From NCBI GenBank assembly GCA_040882565.1, contig JBBEAZ010000018.1:55512-119511 (forward strand): a stretch of DNA of 64,000 bases, given 5' to 3'. A model generated the notes under the pieces. That model ran no database searches. It was not told the DNA's origin and was given only the letters and a program-made list of their open reading frames with translations. This DNA is from CF-162 sp040882565. Its GTDB lineage: Bacteria > Chloroflexota > Dehalococcoidia > SM23-28-2 > RBG-16-64-32. Of this stretch, positions 1 through 8,061 are shown piece after piece; position 1 is the first letter of the stretch; each line of letters starts with the position of its first letter. A program made the translations under genes and the position numbers.

Positions 1-1
1 G

Positions 2-667
2 TATCGAGCGGGCATCCACACGCTGCCGGACCTGGCGGTGCACACCGGCGACCCGGCCCAGATGGTCGACCGTATCGAGTCCGTTGTCGGGGAGCAGATC
101 GACGCCGGGAAGTTCGTCGTGACGCTGGGCGGCGAGCACACCGTTGCCGTGGGCTCAGCCCGCGCACACGTGAAGCGCTACCCCAACGTCAGCGTGCTCG
201 CCTTCGACGCCAACGCCGACTTCCGCGAGGAGTACCTCGACTCGCCGTACAACCACGCCTGCACGTTGCGCCGCATCTCGGAGGTGGTGCCGATGGTGCA
301 GGTGGGCCTGCGCAGCGCCGAGAAGGAAGAGCACGACGAGATCCGCGCCGCCGGCCTGCCGTTCTACCAACCGGCGGAGTACCGCGCGCTGGGCCCGGAG
401 GCGCTGGCCGCGCAACTCAGCGAGAACGTCTACCTGACCTTCGACCTCGACGCCTTCGACTCATCGGTGATGAGCGCCGTGGGCACGCCGGAGCCCGGCG
501 GCCTCCACTGGGACGAGGTCTCGGAGCTGCTGGCCGCCGTCGCGAGCACGCACCGCATCGTCGGCTTCGACGTGACGGAACTTGCGCCGTCGCTGGGCCC
601 GCGGGCGAACGCCCAGCTCGCGGCGAAGCTGACCTACCGGATCATTGGCCTCGCGGTACGGGAGTAG
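2..667 (+). CDS. agmatinase/ureohydrolase family, 5' end outside window
   Basis: The frame is open from base 2, giving 221 C-terminal residues of a manganese ureohydrolase (agmatine or guanidino substrate to amine plus urea, cytosolic). Seen: the first metal His in GGEHT, the DAxAD block followed by FREEYLDSPYNHAC (typical of archaeal-type agmatinases), TFDLDAFD, and GTPEPGG near the C-terminus. The metal-ligand motif reads DANAD instead of DAHxD, so the histidine normally bridging metal B is Asn, and the final DxDxxDP block reads DLDAFDS. Family assignment is firm; activity is doubtful. It overlaps the converging gene by 26 bp. Confidence 0.85.
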   Translation, partial: YRAGIHTLPDLAVHTGDPAQMVDRIESVVGEQIDAGKFVVTLGGEHTVAVGSARAHVKRYPNVSVLAFDANADFREEYLDSPYNHACTLRRISEVVPMVQVGLRSAEKEEHDEIRAAGLPFYQPAEYRALGPEALAAQLSENVYLTFDLDAFDSSVMSAVGTPEPGGLHWDEVSELLAAVASTHRIVGFDVTELAPSLGPRANAQLAAKLTYRIIGLAVRE

Positions 668-2042
668 CGGTGGGGGCGGGCCTGGGCGTCGGTGCCGCGA
701 CCGTTGGGGCGTCCGTTACCGATGGAGCCGGCACGTCATCCGGTGCGACAGGAACCATCTCCCAGGTGAACCACGAGAACGATGCCCAGTACTCCTTCCG
801 AGTGACCTGTATTAGCACTGTCTGGCCTGCGTTGAGGATAACCGAGACTGAGTTGGCGTCATCGCAAGCGACAAGCTTCGGCGCAGTTCCCGAAAAGTCG
901 TAGACGGCGATTGCCGTATGTGGGCCGTCCTTCAACTCCAGACGTGAATACTGTGCGGCGGTCAGCTTGTACCAGAGCGTGTGTGAGATCCCGCCACACG
1001 GCAGCCTCTCGCCGGGCTGGACCGTGGCGCCGAGCCAGTTAGCAGCGACCTCTCCAATTGTGGCACTAAGGTCTTCGGGAGAGTTCCAGTCGTCATTGCC
1101 GGGAGGTGGCGGGATTTTCACGCACCTCGAGTCAGCGCCGTCAGTGAACCCGTCAAGGTCGTTGTCGATACCGTCGAGGCAGAGGGCAAGGGTGTCCGCG
1201 AGCGAGAAGTATTCGGGAGTGCTCAAGGGGTTTAGCGGATCAGACCCGCGATTGCCTTCGACCTGGTCGCTGACGCCGTCGTTGTCGTCATCGTCGTCGC
1301 AACGGTTTCCGAAAGCGTCCCCATCCGTGTTCAGCTGGCTCGGATTAGAGTCCCAGATACAATTGTCGGCGAAGTCGGGGACACCGTCAGTATCCGAATT
1401 GACATCGTTGCACTCATAGCCACCGACAGAAACCGCTCCCGACCGAATCTCGGCGACCGTATACTCAACAACCGTGTACTGAGTAACCGTGGAACTGGCC
1501 AATACTGCGCCGTCGGGGTGGTACCACTTCGAGTACACCATCGCGAGGGCCGAGGCCCCCGGCGCCACCGCCTCGAGTTCAACCCTGGCAAGGACACCCG
1601 GGCCGGTCTCGAAATCGTCTCCGAAGTCCGCTAGCGCTCCCAGAAATTCCCCGTCACTGTCAGGTACCTCGTCCGTGAAGTCGATAGGCCATGAAGAGCC
1701 CAACGATGTGAGCAGAAAGTCGCTGTCAACGGATGCGATTTGCACCACCAAGGGGTCATAGACAATGTTGAAATTGAATCCCATGAGTCCACGAGTTCGA
1801 CTGAGCGGAATCGAATCCACAACGACGTCGATTGTGAGGCGCTCTCCCGGCTGTGCGATGTGGCCGCAGTAGTCCGTCGGGCCGAGCGCTGTCGCGGTGT
1901 TCCCTGCGACGTCCATATCGACGGCGACGAGATCGACTTCGGCCGGCGTGAAAGCAGCAGCGGCATCGTGCCCACCGTCGCTGCTCCAGAAGACAGTGAG
2001 CGCGAGCAGGACAGACAGAATGAGTAGCGGGATTCGTGACAT
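642..2042 (-). CDS. secreted cohesin-like / thrombospondin type 3 repeat protein
   Basis: 466 residues; start chosen at the Met followed by a hydrophobic signal peptide (SRIPLLILSVLLALTVFW). Residues about 35-210 resemble a cohesin/dockerin-type beta sandwich (NIVYDPLVVQIASVDS). A Ca-binding Asp-rich thrombospondin-3-like segment follows (DSDTDGVPDFADNC, DDDDDNDGVSD, DGIDNDLDGFTDGADSRC), then a second beta-rich domain with NDDW and a Pro/Thr-rich tail. No LPxTG or membrane anchor is seen, so secretion or loose surface association is inferred. Such architectures are frequent in Chloroflexota exoproteins. Specific ligand unknown. No lipobox cysteine follows the signal. Confidence 0.75.
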   Translation of the reverse strand: MSRIPLLILSVLLALTVFWSSDGGHDAAAAFTPAEVDLVAVDMDVAGNTATALGPTDYCGHIAQPGERLTIDVVVDSIPLSRTRGLMGFNFNIVYDPLVVQIASVDSDFLLTSLGSSWPIDFTDEVPDSDGEFLGALADFGDDFETGPGVLARVELEAVAPGASALAMVYSKWYHPDGAVLASSTVTQYTVVEYTVAEIRSGAVSVGGYECNDVNSDTDGVPDFADNCIWDSNPSQLNTDGDAFGNRCDDDDDNDGVSDQVEGNRGSDPLNPLSTPEYFSLADTLALCLDGIDNDLDGFTDGADSRCVKIPPPPGNDDWNSPEDLSATIGEVAANWLGATVQPGERLPCGGISHTLWYKLTAAQYSRLELKDGPHTAIAVYDFSGTAPKLVACDDANSVSVILNAGQTVLIQVTRKEYWASFSWFTWEMVPVAPDDVPAPSVTDAPTVAAPTPRPAPTATPVPRGQ

Positions 2043-2087
2043 GGTTCTCACCCTAGGGCTCCCTGCAGCATACACCCTGAGCTGTTT

Positions 2088-2954
2088 CTATGTGGCCTGA
2101 GAGCCAAGTGCCAAACGTCCCTCCACCATCTCCCGCGTCGGCACGCCCTCCACGCCCGCTCCTTCGATGACGAGCGAGGCCGCGGCGGCGGCGTAGCGGG
2201 CGGCGTCCCACGGATCTCCGGTCTCTGCGTAGCGGATGAGGAAGGCGGCGGCGAAGGTGTCGCCGGCGCCGGTGAGATCGGTGGGGTTGGCCGGGAAGGG
2301 GTCGATGCGGCGCCACTCGCCGCGGTGGCAGACGTCGGCGCCACCGTAGCCGCGGGTGAAGGCGAGGACTTCGACGAGGGCGCCCCACTCGGCGAGCGCC
2401 ACGGGGGCGTCGTCGAACGGCAGGTCTTCGTCGGAGAGGAAAAGCGCGCGGGTGTGCTCGAGGAGGGGCCGGGCGTCCCAGCGGCCGTACGGGATTGGGC
2501 GGACAGCGCCGTCCGCGGTAGTCTCGCGCAGCCACCCTTGAGCGCCTGCGCCGACTAGCGTCTCGGGTGAGAAGGCAGCCGCGAGCGAGGCATCAACTTC
2601 GGCGATGACGGGGCCGAGGAGGACGATGCGAGCGTCCCGCCACTCGGCGGGCAGGTCGGCCGCGGTTAGCGGCGCGGCGCGCTGGGGGATCGACTGGCGG
2701 CGCTGGCCGCCGGCTTCGTAGACGTTGCGGAACTGGGTGGTGTGCTCGCCGGGAACGACACACGTCTCGATGCCGGGGAGCAGGTCCGCGAGCGGCAGAT
2801 CGTCTGAGCAGGAGGTGAGGACGGCCGTGCGCAGACCAAACTTGTGGGCAAGGAGCGAAGCGTAGGAAGCAGCGCCGCCGAGACGCCAGCCTCCGTCAGG
2901 CCCGGGCAGCAGATCCTGGACGATGTGTCCGGCGACGAGGAAGTCGGGAGTCAT
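2088..2954 (-). CDS. PfkB/ribokinase-family sugar kinase
   Basis: 288 residues. Shows the PfkB fold: N-terminal VAGHIVQDLLPGPDGGWRLGGAASYASLLAHKFG (substrate-binding Gly-rich region), and the C-terminal signature DLTGAGDTFAAAFLIRYAE with the catalytic Asp in GAGDTF. It should phosphorylate a sugar or nucleoside with ATP in the cytosol; the substrate cannot be told from sequence. It starts 24 bp after the jag stop on the same strand, so it is probably the last gene of the rpmH-yidC-jag transcript, an unusual neighbour for that block. Confidence 0.85.
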   Translation of the reverse strand: MTPDFLVAGHIVQDLLPGPDGGWRLGGAASYASLLAHKFGLRTAVLTSCSDDLPLADLLPGIETCVVPGEHTTQFRNVYEAGGQRRQSIPQRAAPLTAADLPAEWRDARIVLLGPVIAEVDASLAAAFSPETLVGAGAQGWLRETTADGAVRPIPYGRWDARPLLEHTRALFLSDEDLPFDDAPVALAEWGALVEVLAFTRGYGGADVCHRGEWRRIDPFPANPTDLTGAGDTFAAAFLIRYAETGDPWDAARYAAAAASLVIEGAGVEGVPTREMVEGRLALGSQAT

Positions 2955-2978
2955 CCGCGACCGCTGGGCATCGCGCGG

Positions 2979-3806
2979 TCAGCGGTCCTGGTAGCGGCCG
3001 CGGCCCCCGCGCTGCTCGCCGTCGCCCTGGCCTCCACCCCTGGGGCGGATGACGACCTTGCGCTCTTCGCCCTGGCCCACGGAGCCGGTGACGACGTTGC
3101 GGTCCTCGCTGAGGGCGAGGTGGATGATGCGGCGCTCGTTGGCGGGCATCGGCTCCAGGGTCATCGGCCGGCGCGAGCGGCTGACGCGGTCCGCCATGCG
3201 CTGGGCGAGCCCGCGCAGGGTCTCTTCGCGGCGGCGGTGGTAGTGCTCGACGTCGACGGTGACGAGGACGCGGCTGTTCATCTTGCGGGTGAGCATTACG
3301 TTGACCATGTACTGAACGGCGGAGAGGGTTGTACCGCGGCGGCCGATGAGGAGGCCGAGATCCTCGCCTTCGATGTCGAGGACGGCGCTGGCGCGGCCGG
3401 CGCCATCGGCGGGCGTCTCGGGCTCACGGATCGTGACTTCGGCGTCGATGTCCATACCTTTGATGAGGCTGCGCAGGAAGTCGGCGGCGGCCAACACCTC
3501 CTCCGAGTCGAGGTCCTTCAGCTCGATGTTTTCGGGCTCTTCTTCGTGCTCGAATGTGCGGCGCGGGCCCTCGTCTTCGCGCCTGCCCTGGTCTTCGTCC
3601 TCGTCTTCCTGTTCCATCGGGCGGGCGGTGCCTTCTTCGAGGGCGGTGACGCGGACGCGCGCCGGCTCGCCGCCGAGCCCGAAGATGCCGGGCTTACCGG
3701 GCGTCAGTATTTCGATGCTGACCTGGCTGCGCTTGAGCCCCAGGTCTTCGAGGGCGATGTCGATCGCCTCATCGACGCTTTTTGCGCTTACCTCTACGCT
3801 TTCCAT
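2979..3806 (-). CDS. jag: Jag / KhpB RNA-binding protein
   Basis: 275 residues beginning MESVEVSAKSVDEAIDIALEDLG, the Jag-N domain, then an acidic linker (EQEDEDEDQGRREDEG), a KH domain with GLLIGRRGTTLSAVQYMVN and a C-terminal R3H domain (ANERRIIHLALSEDRNVVTGSVGQGEERKVVI). The family binds RNA with KhpA and affects cell elongation and translation in Gram-positive bacteria. The start is inside the 3' end of yidC (38-bp overlap), the conserved yidC-jag arrangement. The C-terminal tail is Gly/Arg/Gln-rich. Upstream in-frame codons are Pro/Ser/Arg-rich and overlap yidC, so they were not used. Confidence 0.93.
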   Translation of the reverse strand: MESVEVSAKSVDEAIDIALEDLGLKRSQVSIEILTPGKPGIFGLGGEPARVRVTALEEGTARPMEQEDEDEDQGRREDEGPRRTFEHEEEPENIELKDLDSEEVLAAADFLRSLIKGMDIDAEVTIREPETPADGAGRASAVLDIEGEDLGLLIGRRGTTLSAVQYMVNVMLTRKMNSRVLVTVDVEHYHRRREETLRGLAQRMADRVSRSRRPMTLEPMPANERRIIHLALSEDRNVVTGSVGQGEERKVVIRPRGGGQGDGEQRGGRGRYQDR

Positions 3807-4791
3807 TGGTCCTCGCTTCTCTCTGGGCCGGGATGTCCGGCTCGTGATCGAACTCAACTTCAGTGGCCTCGGCTTCGATGTCCGGTTCGGTGCGGGCCGA
3901 GGCAGACGCTGCGGACTGGCGGTCTTTGCGGGGGCCGACGGGGGCCTCCGGTTCGGGTGGGGGCAGGGGAAGGAGCTGGCGCCAGCTGAGGATGCGCCGG
4001 CCGTACACATAATAGCTGGCGATGAGGCTGAAGATGTTGGAGACGACCCAGTACACGCCCACGCCGCTGGGCAGGTTGAGGGTGATGAAGACGAGCATCA
4101 TCGGCAGGAGCCACGTCATCATCTGCTGCTGCTGCTGCATCTGCGGGCTGGCGTTGGGGGTGATCGTCATGCGCTGCTGAAGGTAGGTGCTGATGCCCAC
4201 CAACAGCGGCAGGACGAACGTGGTATCCGCCTGGCCCATGTCCATCCAGAGGAAGTGCTGGTTCAACGGGATCTGGTCCTGGAGGATCGGGAACTGGTAC
4301 AGGCGCTGCGATACCGAGACCAGGCTCTCCGGGGTACCGCCGACGACATGCGCGAGGGCGCGGTAGAGGGCGAAGAAGACGCCGAACTGGATCAAGAGCG
4401 GCATGAAACAGCCGAGCGGGTTGATCCCGTTTTCGCGCCAGATCTTGACCATCTCTTCCTGGCGGCGCTTCGGGTCCTTGTACTTCTTCTGGATCTCCTG
4501 CACCTGCGGCTGGATGTTCTGCATGGCGCGCGTCGATTCGAGCTGGCGGATCGTGAAGGGGATCGTCACGAGGCGCAGGATGACGGTGAATAGGATGATC
4601 GCGAGACCGAACTGGCCACCGACCGGGATATTCAGGAGCACAAGAGCGTTGATCAGCGGGTTGATGAAGAGTTCGTCCCACGGATCGCGGCCAAGAAGCA
4701 TGAAGATGACGATCGCCATGAATGCCGTCATCACGATGATCAGCGAAACAGGGGGCCCGCGGCGGCCTGCCTTCGGCGTGGCGGCGGTCAT
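3769..4791 (-). CDS. yidC: YidC/OxaI membrane protein insertase
   Basis: 340 residues. Short Gram-positive/Chloroflexota form without the large periplasmic domain: an N-terminal hydrophobic helix (SLIIVMTAFMAIVIFMLL), then the conserved insertase core (FGLAIILFTVILRLVTIPFTIRQLESTRAMQNIQPQ with the hydrophilic-groove Arg, QKKYKDPKRRQEEMVKIWRENGINPLGCFMPLLIQFGVFFALYRAL), later helices, and a basic C-terminal tail ending KRRGKRKKRR that probably contacts the ribosome. Inserts membrane proteins alone or with SecYEG. The ATG overlaps the TGA of the upstream lipoprotein gene (ATGA), implying translational coupling. Confidence 0.95.
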   Translation of the reverse strand: MTAATPKAGRRGPPVSLIIVMTAFMAIVIFMLLGRDPWDELFINPLINALVLLNIPVGGQFGLAIILFTVILRLVTIPFTIRQLESTRAMQNIQPQVQEIQKKYKDPKRRQEEMVKIWRENGINPLGCFMPLLIQFGVFFALYRALAHVVGGTPESLVSVSQRLYQFPILQDQIPLNQHFLWMDMGQADTTFVLPLLVGISTYLQQRMTITPNASPQMQQQQQMMTWLLPMMLVFITLNLPSGVGVYWVVSNIFSLIASYYVYGRRILSWRQLLPLPPPEPEAPVGPRKDRQSAASASARTEPDIEAEATEVEFDHEPDIPAQREARTNGKRRGKRKKRR

Positions 4792-5906
4792 CCTTCGATC
4801 CTTATCGTGGTGAGACGGCCGTCGGCCGGGTCGACGGTGAAGACATCGCCGCCCTTGGAGATGATCATCACGCTGCCGTCCGCGAGGAGGTACGGGTCGG
4901 CCAAAACGGACTTGTCGATCTCGGTGGGCCCGTTCCACGCGAGTTGGCCGGTTTCGGGGTCGATCCCGTAGACGTGGCCCTGGTCGTCGACGGCGATCAC
5001 GAAGCCGCCGGCCACCACCGCGCCCGCCCGGACCGGCGTTTCGGTTGCGAACTTCCAGAGCCGGTCGCCGGTAGCGAGGTCGATGGCGATGACACTGCCG
5101 TCGAGGTTCGTTGCGTAGACCGTACCGTCCTCGACGACGGGGCGACCCCAGAACCAGTTCGAGCCACTGACCGACCACTGCTCGTCTCCGGTCTCGGCGT
5201 CGACGGCATACAGCTCCTGGCCGATGCCGCCGACGAGGACGCTGCCGTTCACAGGTGTCGGATCAGTGAGAAGAGCGGAGCTCACGGAGAACGAAGCGTC
5301 CCACTTCTCGGCGAGCGTCGCCGGATCGAAGGCAGTGAGCTTCCCGCCCATCGTGCCGACGTAGAGCACGCCGTCGACGATCACCGGGCTCGACCAGACG
5401 TCGCCGACGTCCTTGTGCGCGGTTTCTTCGCCGGTCTCGGGATCGAGCACATAGAGCGTGCCGTCCGTCGAAGCGACGTAGAGGCCGGCGTCGTCGAGCG
5501 CGACGCGGCCGATGATGCGGTCGTCAGTCTCGAAGCTCCAGAGGCATTCGCCGGTGGCCGCGTCGATGCCGTAGACGTTCTTGTCCCAGGCGCCGAGGTA
5601 GACCTTGCCGTCCGCGACGATGGGCGCCGAGTAGATGCCGTCGAGGTCGCGCTCTTTCGGCGACTCGTTGCCGCACGACTGCTCGCCGTCCGGGAACTCC
5701 CACTTCGTTGCGTACGAGTCGGGGTCGACGGCCGTGATCTTGCCACTGTCGACGCTGAGGTAGAGCGTGTCCTCGGCGATTTCAGGGGGCGCCCAGCCGT
5801 CCGGCTTGTCGACGCTCGCACAGCCGGCTGCCAGCAGGACGAGGGCAAGGAGGGGAACACCCCAGGCGGCAGAGCGTACGGGCGCTCTGCGCCGCTTCGA
5901 ACTTAT
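4788..5906 (-). CDS. PQQ-type beta-propeller lipoprotein (BamB-like)
   Basis: About 372 residues of repeated PQQ/pyrrolo-quinoline blades (GKVYLGAWDKNVYGIDAATGECLW, GTLYVLDPETGEE, GSVIAIDLATGDRLWKFATE and others). The N-terminus has KRRR, a hydrophobic stretch and a lipobox LALVLLAAGC, so it is an exported lipoprotein. No PQQ enzyme residues are evident; a scaffold role like BamB is an inference. Between the yidD stop and the signal peptide there is no in-frame ATG, GTG or TTG. The best start is ATA at 5906, 8 nt after GGAGG. It sits between yidD and yidC, with ATGA overlap into yidC, so it may serve membrane or surface protein biogenesis. Confidence 0.8.
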   Translation of the reverse strand: MSSKRRRAPVRSAAWGVPLLALVLLAAGCASVDKPDGWAPPEIAEDTLYLSVDSGKITAVDPDSYATKWEFPDGEQSCGNESPKERDLDGIYSAPIVADGKVYLGAWDKNVYGIDAATGECLWSFETDDRIIGRVALDDAGLYVASTDGTLYVLDPETGEETAHKDVGDVWSSPVIVDGVLYVGTMGGKLTAFDPATLAEKWDASFSVSSALLTDPTPVNGSVLVGGIGQELYAVDAETGDEQWSVSGSNWFWGRPVVEDGTVYATNLDGSVIAIDLATGDRLWKFATETPVRAGAVVAGGFVIAVDDQGHVYGIDPETGQLAWNGPTEIDKSVLADPYLLADGSVMIISKGGDVFTVDPADGRLTTIRIEG

Positions 5907-5946
5907 CGTCTTTCCCTCCTCTGGTTTCGGGCCGCCGGGCGTTCGC

Positions 5947-6156
5947 TCAAGGAACGGGGTCGTAGCCGCCGCGGTTGAAAGGGTTGCAGCGGGCGAGACG
6001 CCAGGCGGTTAGCATGATGCCTTTGATTACACCGTGTTGCGAGATCGCTTCATGGCCGTAGTGTGAGCAGGTCGGCTGGAACTTGCAGGCGCCGGGCCAG
6101 GAACCGGAGATGTTGCGCTGGTAGAAGCGGATCGCGCCGAGGGCCAGCGGCTTCAC
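5947..6156 (-). CDS. yidD: YidD membrane protein insertion efficiency factor
   Basis: 69 residues with the family hallmarks: IRFYQRNISGSWPGACKFQPTCSHYGHEAISQHG and RCNPFNRGGYDPVP at the C-terminus. YidD is a small amphipathic membrane-associated protein that assists YidC. The start overlaps the 3' end of rnpA by 4 bp, the conserved rnpA-yidD order. Confidence 0.95.
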   Translation of the reverse strand: MKPLALGAIRFYQRNISGSWPGACKFQPTCSHYGHEAISQHGVIKGIMLTAWRLARCNPFNRGGYDPVP

Positions 6157-6542
6157 GCAGACGCCTCTTCAGGTCCGGCGAGTACGCCCGCACGCTTCAG
6201 CAGCGAGGACGCCGCCGATCGCAGCCGGGCGAACTCGGCGTCGGCTGCCTTTGTCTTCGCAGATAGGACGCAGTCGAAGCCGGGGTTCGTGGGGGCCACG
6301 CGGACGATCTCGCGGAGTCGGCGGCGCACGCGGTTACGCACGACTGCTTTGCCCAGGCGCTTGCTGGTGACAAAGCCAAAGCGGTTGTGGTCGCAGTCGT
6401 TCGGCAAGATTCTCAGCACTAACAGGTCGTTGCTCCAGGTCCGGCCTTTGCTAAAGACCGCGTCGAAGTCTTTGCGGCGGCGGAGCCTGATTTGTTTGGG
6501 CAAGCCCAAGCCAGCCCTCCGGTTCAGACGGCGAGCCGCCAC
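6153..6542 (-). CDS. rnpA: ribonuclease P protein component
   Basis: 129 residues. Contains FGFVTSKRLGKAVVRNRVRRRLREIVR, the RNR box that binds the RNase P RNA, preceded by RRRKDFDAVFSKGRTW. RNase P matures tRNA 5' ends. A GTG start at 6542 lies inside the last codons of rpmH (19-bp overlap), giving the leader MAARRLNRRAGLGLPKQ; a start nearer LPKQIRLRRRKDF is possible. Confidence 0.93.
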   Translation of the reverse strand: MAARRLNRRAGLGLPKQIRLRRRKDFDAVFSKGRTWSNDLLVLRILPNDCDHNRFGFVTSKRLGKAVVRNRVRRRLREIVRVAPTNPGFDCVLSAKTKAADAEFARLRSAASSLLKRAGVLAGPEEASA

Positions 6543-6661
6543 CTGCCCTTCAGGATACGGCGCTTCAGGACAGCCCGGCCGTTCTTCGTTTGGTTGCGGT
6601 GCATGAAGCCGTGCCGGCGGGCGCGTCGTCGCTTCTTAGGTTGATACGTTCGCTTGGGCAA
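6524..6661 (-). CDS. rpmH: 50S ribosomal protein L34 (TTG start)
   Basis: 45 residues. The minus-strand frame from TTG at 6661 reads PKRTYQPKKRRRARRHGF then MHRNQTKNGRAVLKRR and ILKGRWRLAV before TGA at 6524, a typical L34. A purine-rich GAGG lies 5 nt ahead of the TTG. It is the first gene of the rpmH-rnpA-yidD-yidC-jag series. dnaA, which often lies just upstream, is absent here. Confidence 0.93.
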   Translation of the reverse strand: MPKRTYQPKKRRRARRHGFMHRNQTKNGRAVLKRRILKGRWRLAV

Positions 6662-6734
6662 GGAGCCTCACTTCCGGTCTGCATTGATCGCCTGCCCGAA
6701 ATGACAGGCGGGCCCGCATGACGGGCCGTGCGTC

Positions 6735-6763
6735 ATTGTACCGTCGCACCCATTAGGGGTCAA
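6735..6763 (-). promoter_or_regulatory. sigma70-type promoter of the rpmH operon
   Basis: Minus strand TTGACC (6758-6763), 17-nt spacer, TACAAT (6735-6740), about 70 nt ahead of the rpmH TTG. Good match and spacing; it would drive rpmH through jag and possibly the PfkB gene. Confidence 0.6.
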
Positions 6764-6819
6764 CGCGAAGGAGCGATGAGAAAGGACCGAGCAAGTTCGC
6801 CCTTCGAACGGCACGGACG

Positions 6820-6861
6820 TTCCCTGAGGAACGAAGGGCCTCGGCGCAGCGAAGGCGAGCA
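6820..6861 (+). repeat. intergenic repeat family B, copy 1
   Basis: About 42 bp beginning TTCCCTGAGGAACGAAGGGC and ending GCAGCGAAGGCGAGCA. The same block recurs at 43485 and 52885, always on the plus strand and always ahead of a family A element. The following 150 bp also contain an inverted, degraded version (around 6935-6985). Confidence 0.8.
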
Positions 6862-7009
6862 TCGAAAGGCGCGGCGGGTTGCACGAGCATACGTCGGTCG
6901 CGCACGGGCGCTTGATATCGACGGATGCCGTCCCCGCGAGCGAGGTCCTTCGCTGCGCTGCGGCTCCGCTCAGGAAACGGTTCCGGCCCTGACGGCGCGC
7001 TGGGCCGAG

Positions 7010-7070
7010 CACCAGCCGCGAAGCGGAGCGGCTTGCCGGGGGTTCGGGGGCATGCCTGACGACCAACCTC
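7010..7070 (+). repeat. degenerate family A repeat
   Basis: CGAAGCGGAGCGGCTTGCC followed by GGGGGTTCGGGGGCATGCC and GACGACCAACC. This is a decayed copy of the G-rich family A (compare 7676 and 44720). It fills the rpmH to zinc-ribbon spacer, which otherwise shows no gene. Confidence 0.55.
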
Positions 7071-7098
7071 ACCCAATTCATATGGCTATAAATCACCA

Positions 7099-7127
7099 TT
7101 GATTTGCCAGATGGGCGAACCTATAAT
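7099..7127 (+). promoter_or_regulatory. sigma70-type promoter
   Basis: TTGATT (7099-7104), 17-nt spacer, TATAAT (7122-7127). The predicted start near 7134 gives a leader of about 50 nt before the GTG of the zinc-ribbon gene at 7185. Confidence 0.65.
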
Positions 7128-7184
7128 GGCGCAAATCTCGCGCCCCGCCCGTTAAACGGCCGCCAGCCCACAGGAGACTCGCCC

Positions 7185-7577
7185 GTGCCCTTTGCAGACA
7201 GGATTCTCGTCTGCCGCGACTGCGGTGGCAACTTTACGTTCACGTCCGGTGAGCAGACGTTCTACAACAACCGCGGCCTAACAAACGATCCAGCCCGCTG
7301 CGCGAAATGCCGCAGCGCCCGCAAATCCGCGCCGCCCGGCGCACCTGCAGACATCTCACCGCTGGGCCGGGGCTACGTTAACTACGGCCCCTTCGCCAGC
7401 TTCGGCGGCCGCACGCCCCGCCAGATGCACCCCGCCACCTGCGACCACTGCGGCGAGGTCACCGAGGTCCCGTTCGTGCCGAAAGGCGACCGCCCCGTCT
7501 ACTGCTCTGGGTGCTTCTCCCAGGTACGCACCGAGCCCGAGGACGTCGGCCACGTCCGCGACCGCCGCACCGGCTAG
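7185..7577 (+). CDS. double zinc-ribbon (CxxC-x17-CxxC) protein
   Basis: 130 residues from a GTG preceded by AGGAGA at 7-nt spacing. The N-terminal zinc ribbon is CRDCGGNFTFTSGEQTFYNNRGL...CAKCR. The second ribbon is CDHCGEVTEVPFVPKGDRPVYCSGC with exactly 17 residues between the CxxC pairs, a domain found in small proteins of Chloroflexota and archaea. No catalytic residues are visible. Zinc binding is expected; the role is unknown, with nucleic-acid or protein contacts plausible. An upstream in-frame codon at 7104 lacks a ribosome site and overlaps the promoter. Confidence 0.85.
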   Translation: MPFADRILVCRDCGGNFTFTSGEQTFYNNRGLTNDPARCAKCRSARKSAPPGAPADISPLGRGYVNYGPFASFGGRTPRQMHPATCDHCGEVTEVPFVPKGDRPVYCSGCFSQVRTEPEDVGHVRDRRTG

Positions 7578-7675
7578 CGCGGCTGCCGCGCTGGCGCACT
7601 GCTTGGCCGGGGAAGCGGCCGCCACAACCGCTCTCGGCGACCAGACACGGCAATGGTCGCTCAGCCGTACGGCGC

Positions 7676-7795
7676 GAGGTGCAGCGGAGGCGCTGCCGGG
7701 GGGTTCGGGGGGTGCCCCCCCGACCAACCAGCCTATCGGGCGGGCGGGTGGGCAGTACAACATCCCACGGGGTGCACGAGTGGAGCCCGACGCCC
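7676..7795 (+). repeat. intergenic repeat family A, copy 1
   Basis: GAGGTGCAGCGGAGGCGCTG then CCGGGGGGTTCGGGGGGTGC, CCCCCCGACCAACC, a GGGCGGGCGGGTGGGC tract and the tail GGGGTGCACGAGTGGAG. Short subtype without the CCCTACGGGCCCGTC segment. Confidence 0.85.
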
Positions 7796-7854
7796 ACGGG
7801 CCGAGGGACACCGTAACCACTTGTTCACGGGAATCCGGCAGTTATCCCCTTTTT

Positions 7855-7870
7855 AGTGACCTTTGTCACT
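7855..7870. promoter_or_regulatory. inverted repeat, possible operator
   Basis: AGTGAC-CTTT-GTCACT, perfect 6-bp arms flanked by T-runs, within the A/T-rich spacer upstream of the TPR gene. Could be a repressor site or a short hairpin. No regulator gene is adjacent. The rest of 7796-8061 shows no convincing gene. Confidence 0.35.
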
Positions 7871-7983
7871 TCGTTTTTGCTATCCGTATGCGGTAACAAT
7901 GACGAAAACATGGCGTCTAAACGTTAGCGATTGGGCGAACCAACATTGTCACGCTCACGTTATACGGTTGAGACACAAGGTCC

Positions 7984-8013
7984 TTGCGGTCTTTGCCGGG
8001 CTTCCAATAGAAT
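7984..8013 (+). promoter_or_regulatory. possible promoter of the TPR gene
   Basis: TTGCGG (7984-7989), 18-nt spacer, TAGAAT (8008-8013), about 50 nt ahead of the ATG at 8062. Moderate match only. Confidence 0.35.
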
Positions 8014-8061
8014 CCGTCATCCAAGAGGGCAACGAAGAAGGGACTAGATAGCAGGTAATCG

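Noticed and set aside
2844..5978. Long plus-strand frames opposite jag, yidC and the propeller gene.
   Set aside because: They mirror well-recognised minus-strand genes and lack ribosome sites or recognisable domains.
6662..7098. Possible replication origin upstream of rpmH.
   Set aside because: dnaA is absent and no group of DnaA boxes was found; the spacer consists of repeat sequences and a promoter.
7863..8051. Possible 62-aa gene in the spacer before the TPR gene.
   Set aside because: No ribosome site, no similarity pattern, and it overlaps promoter-like sequence.
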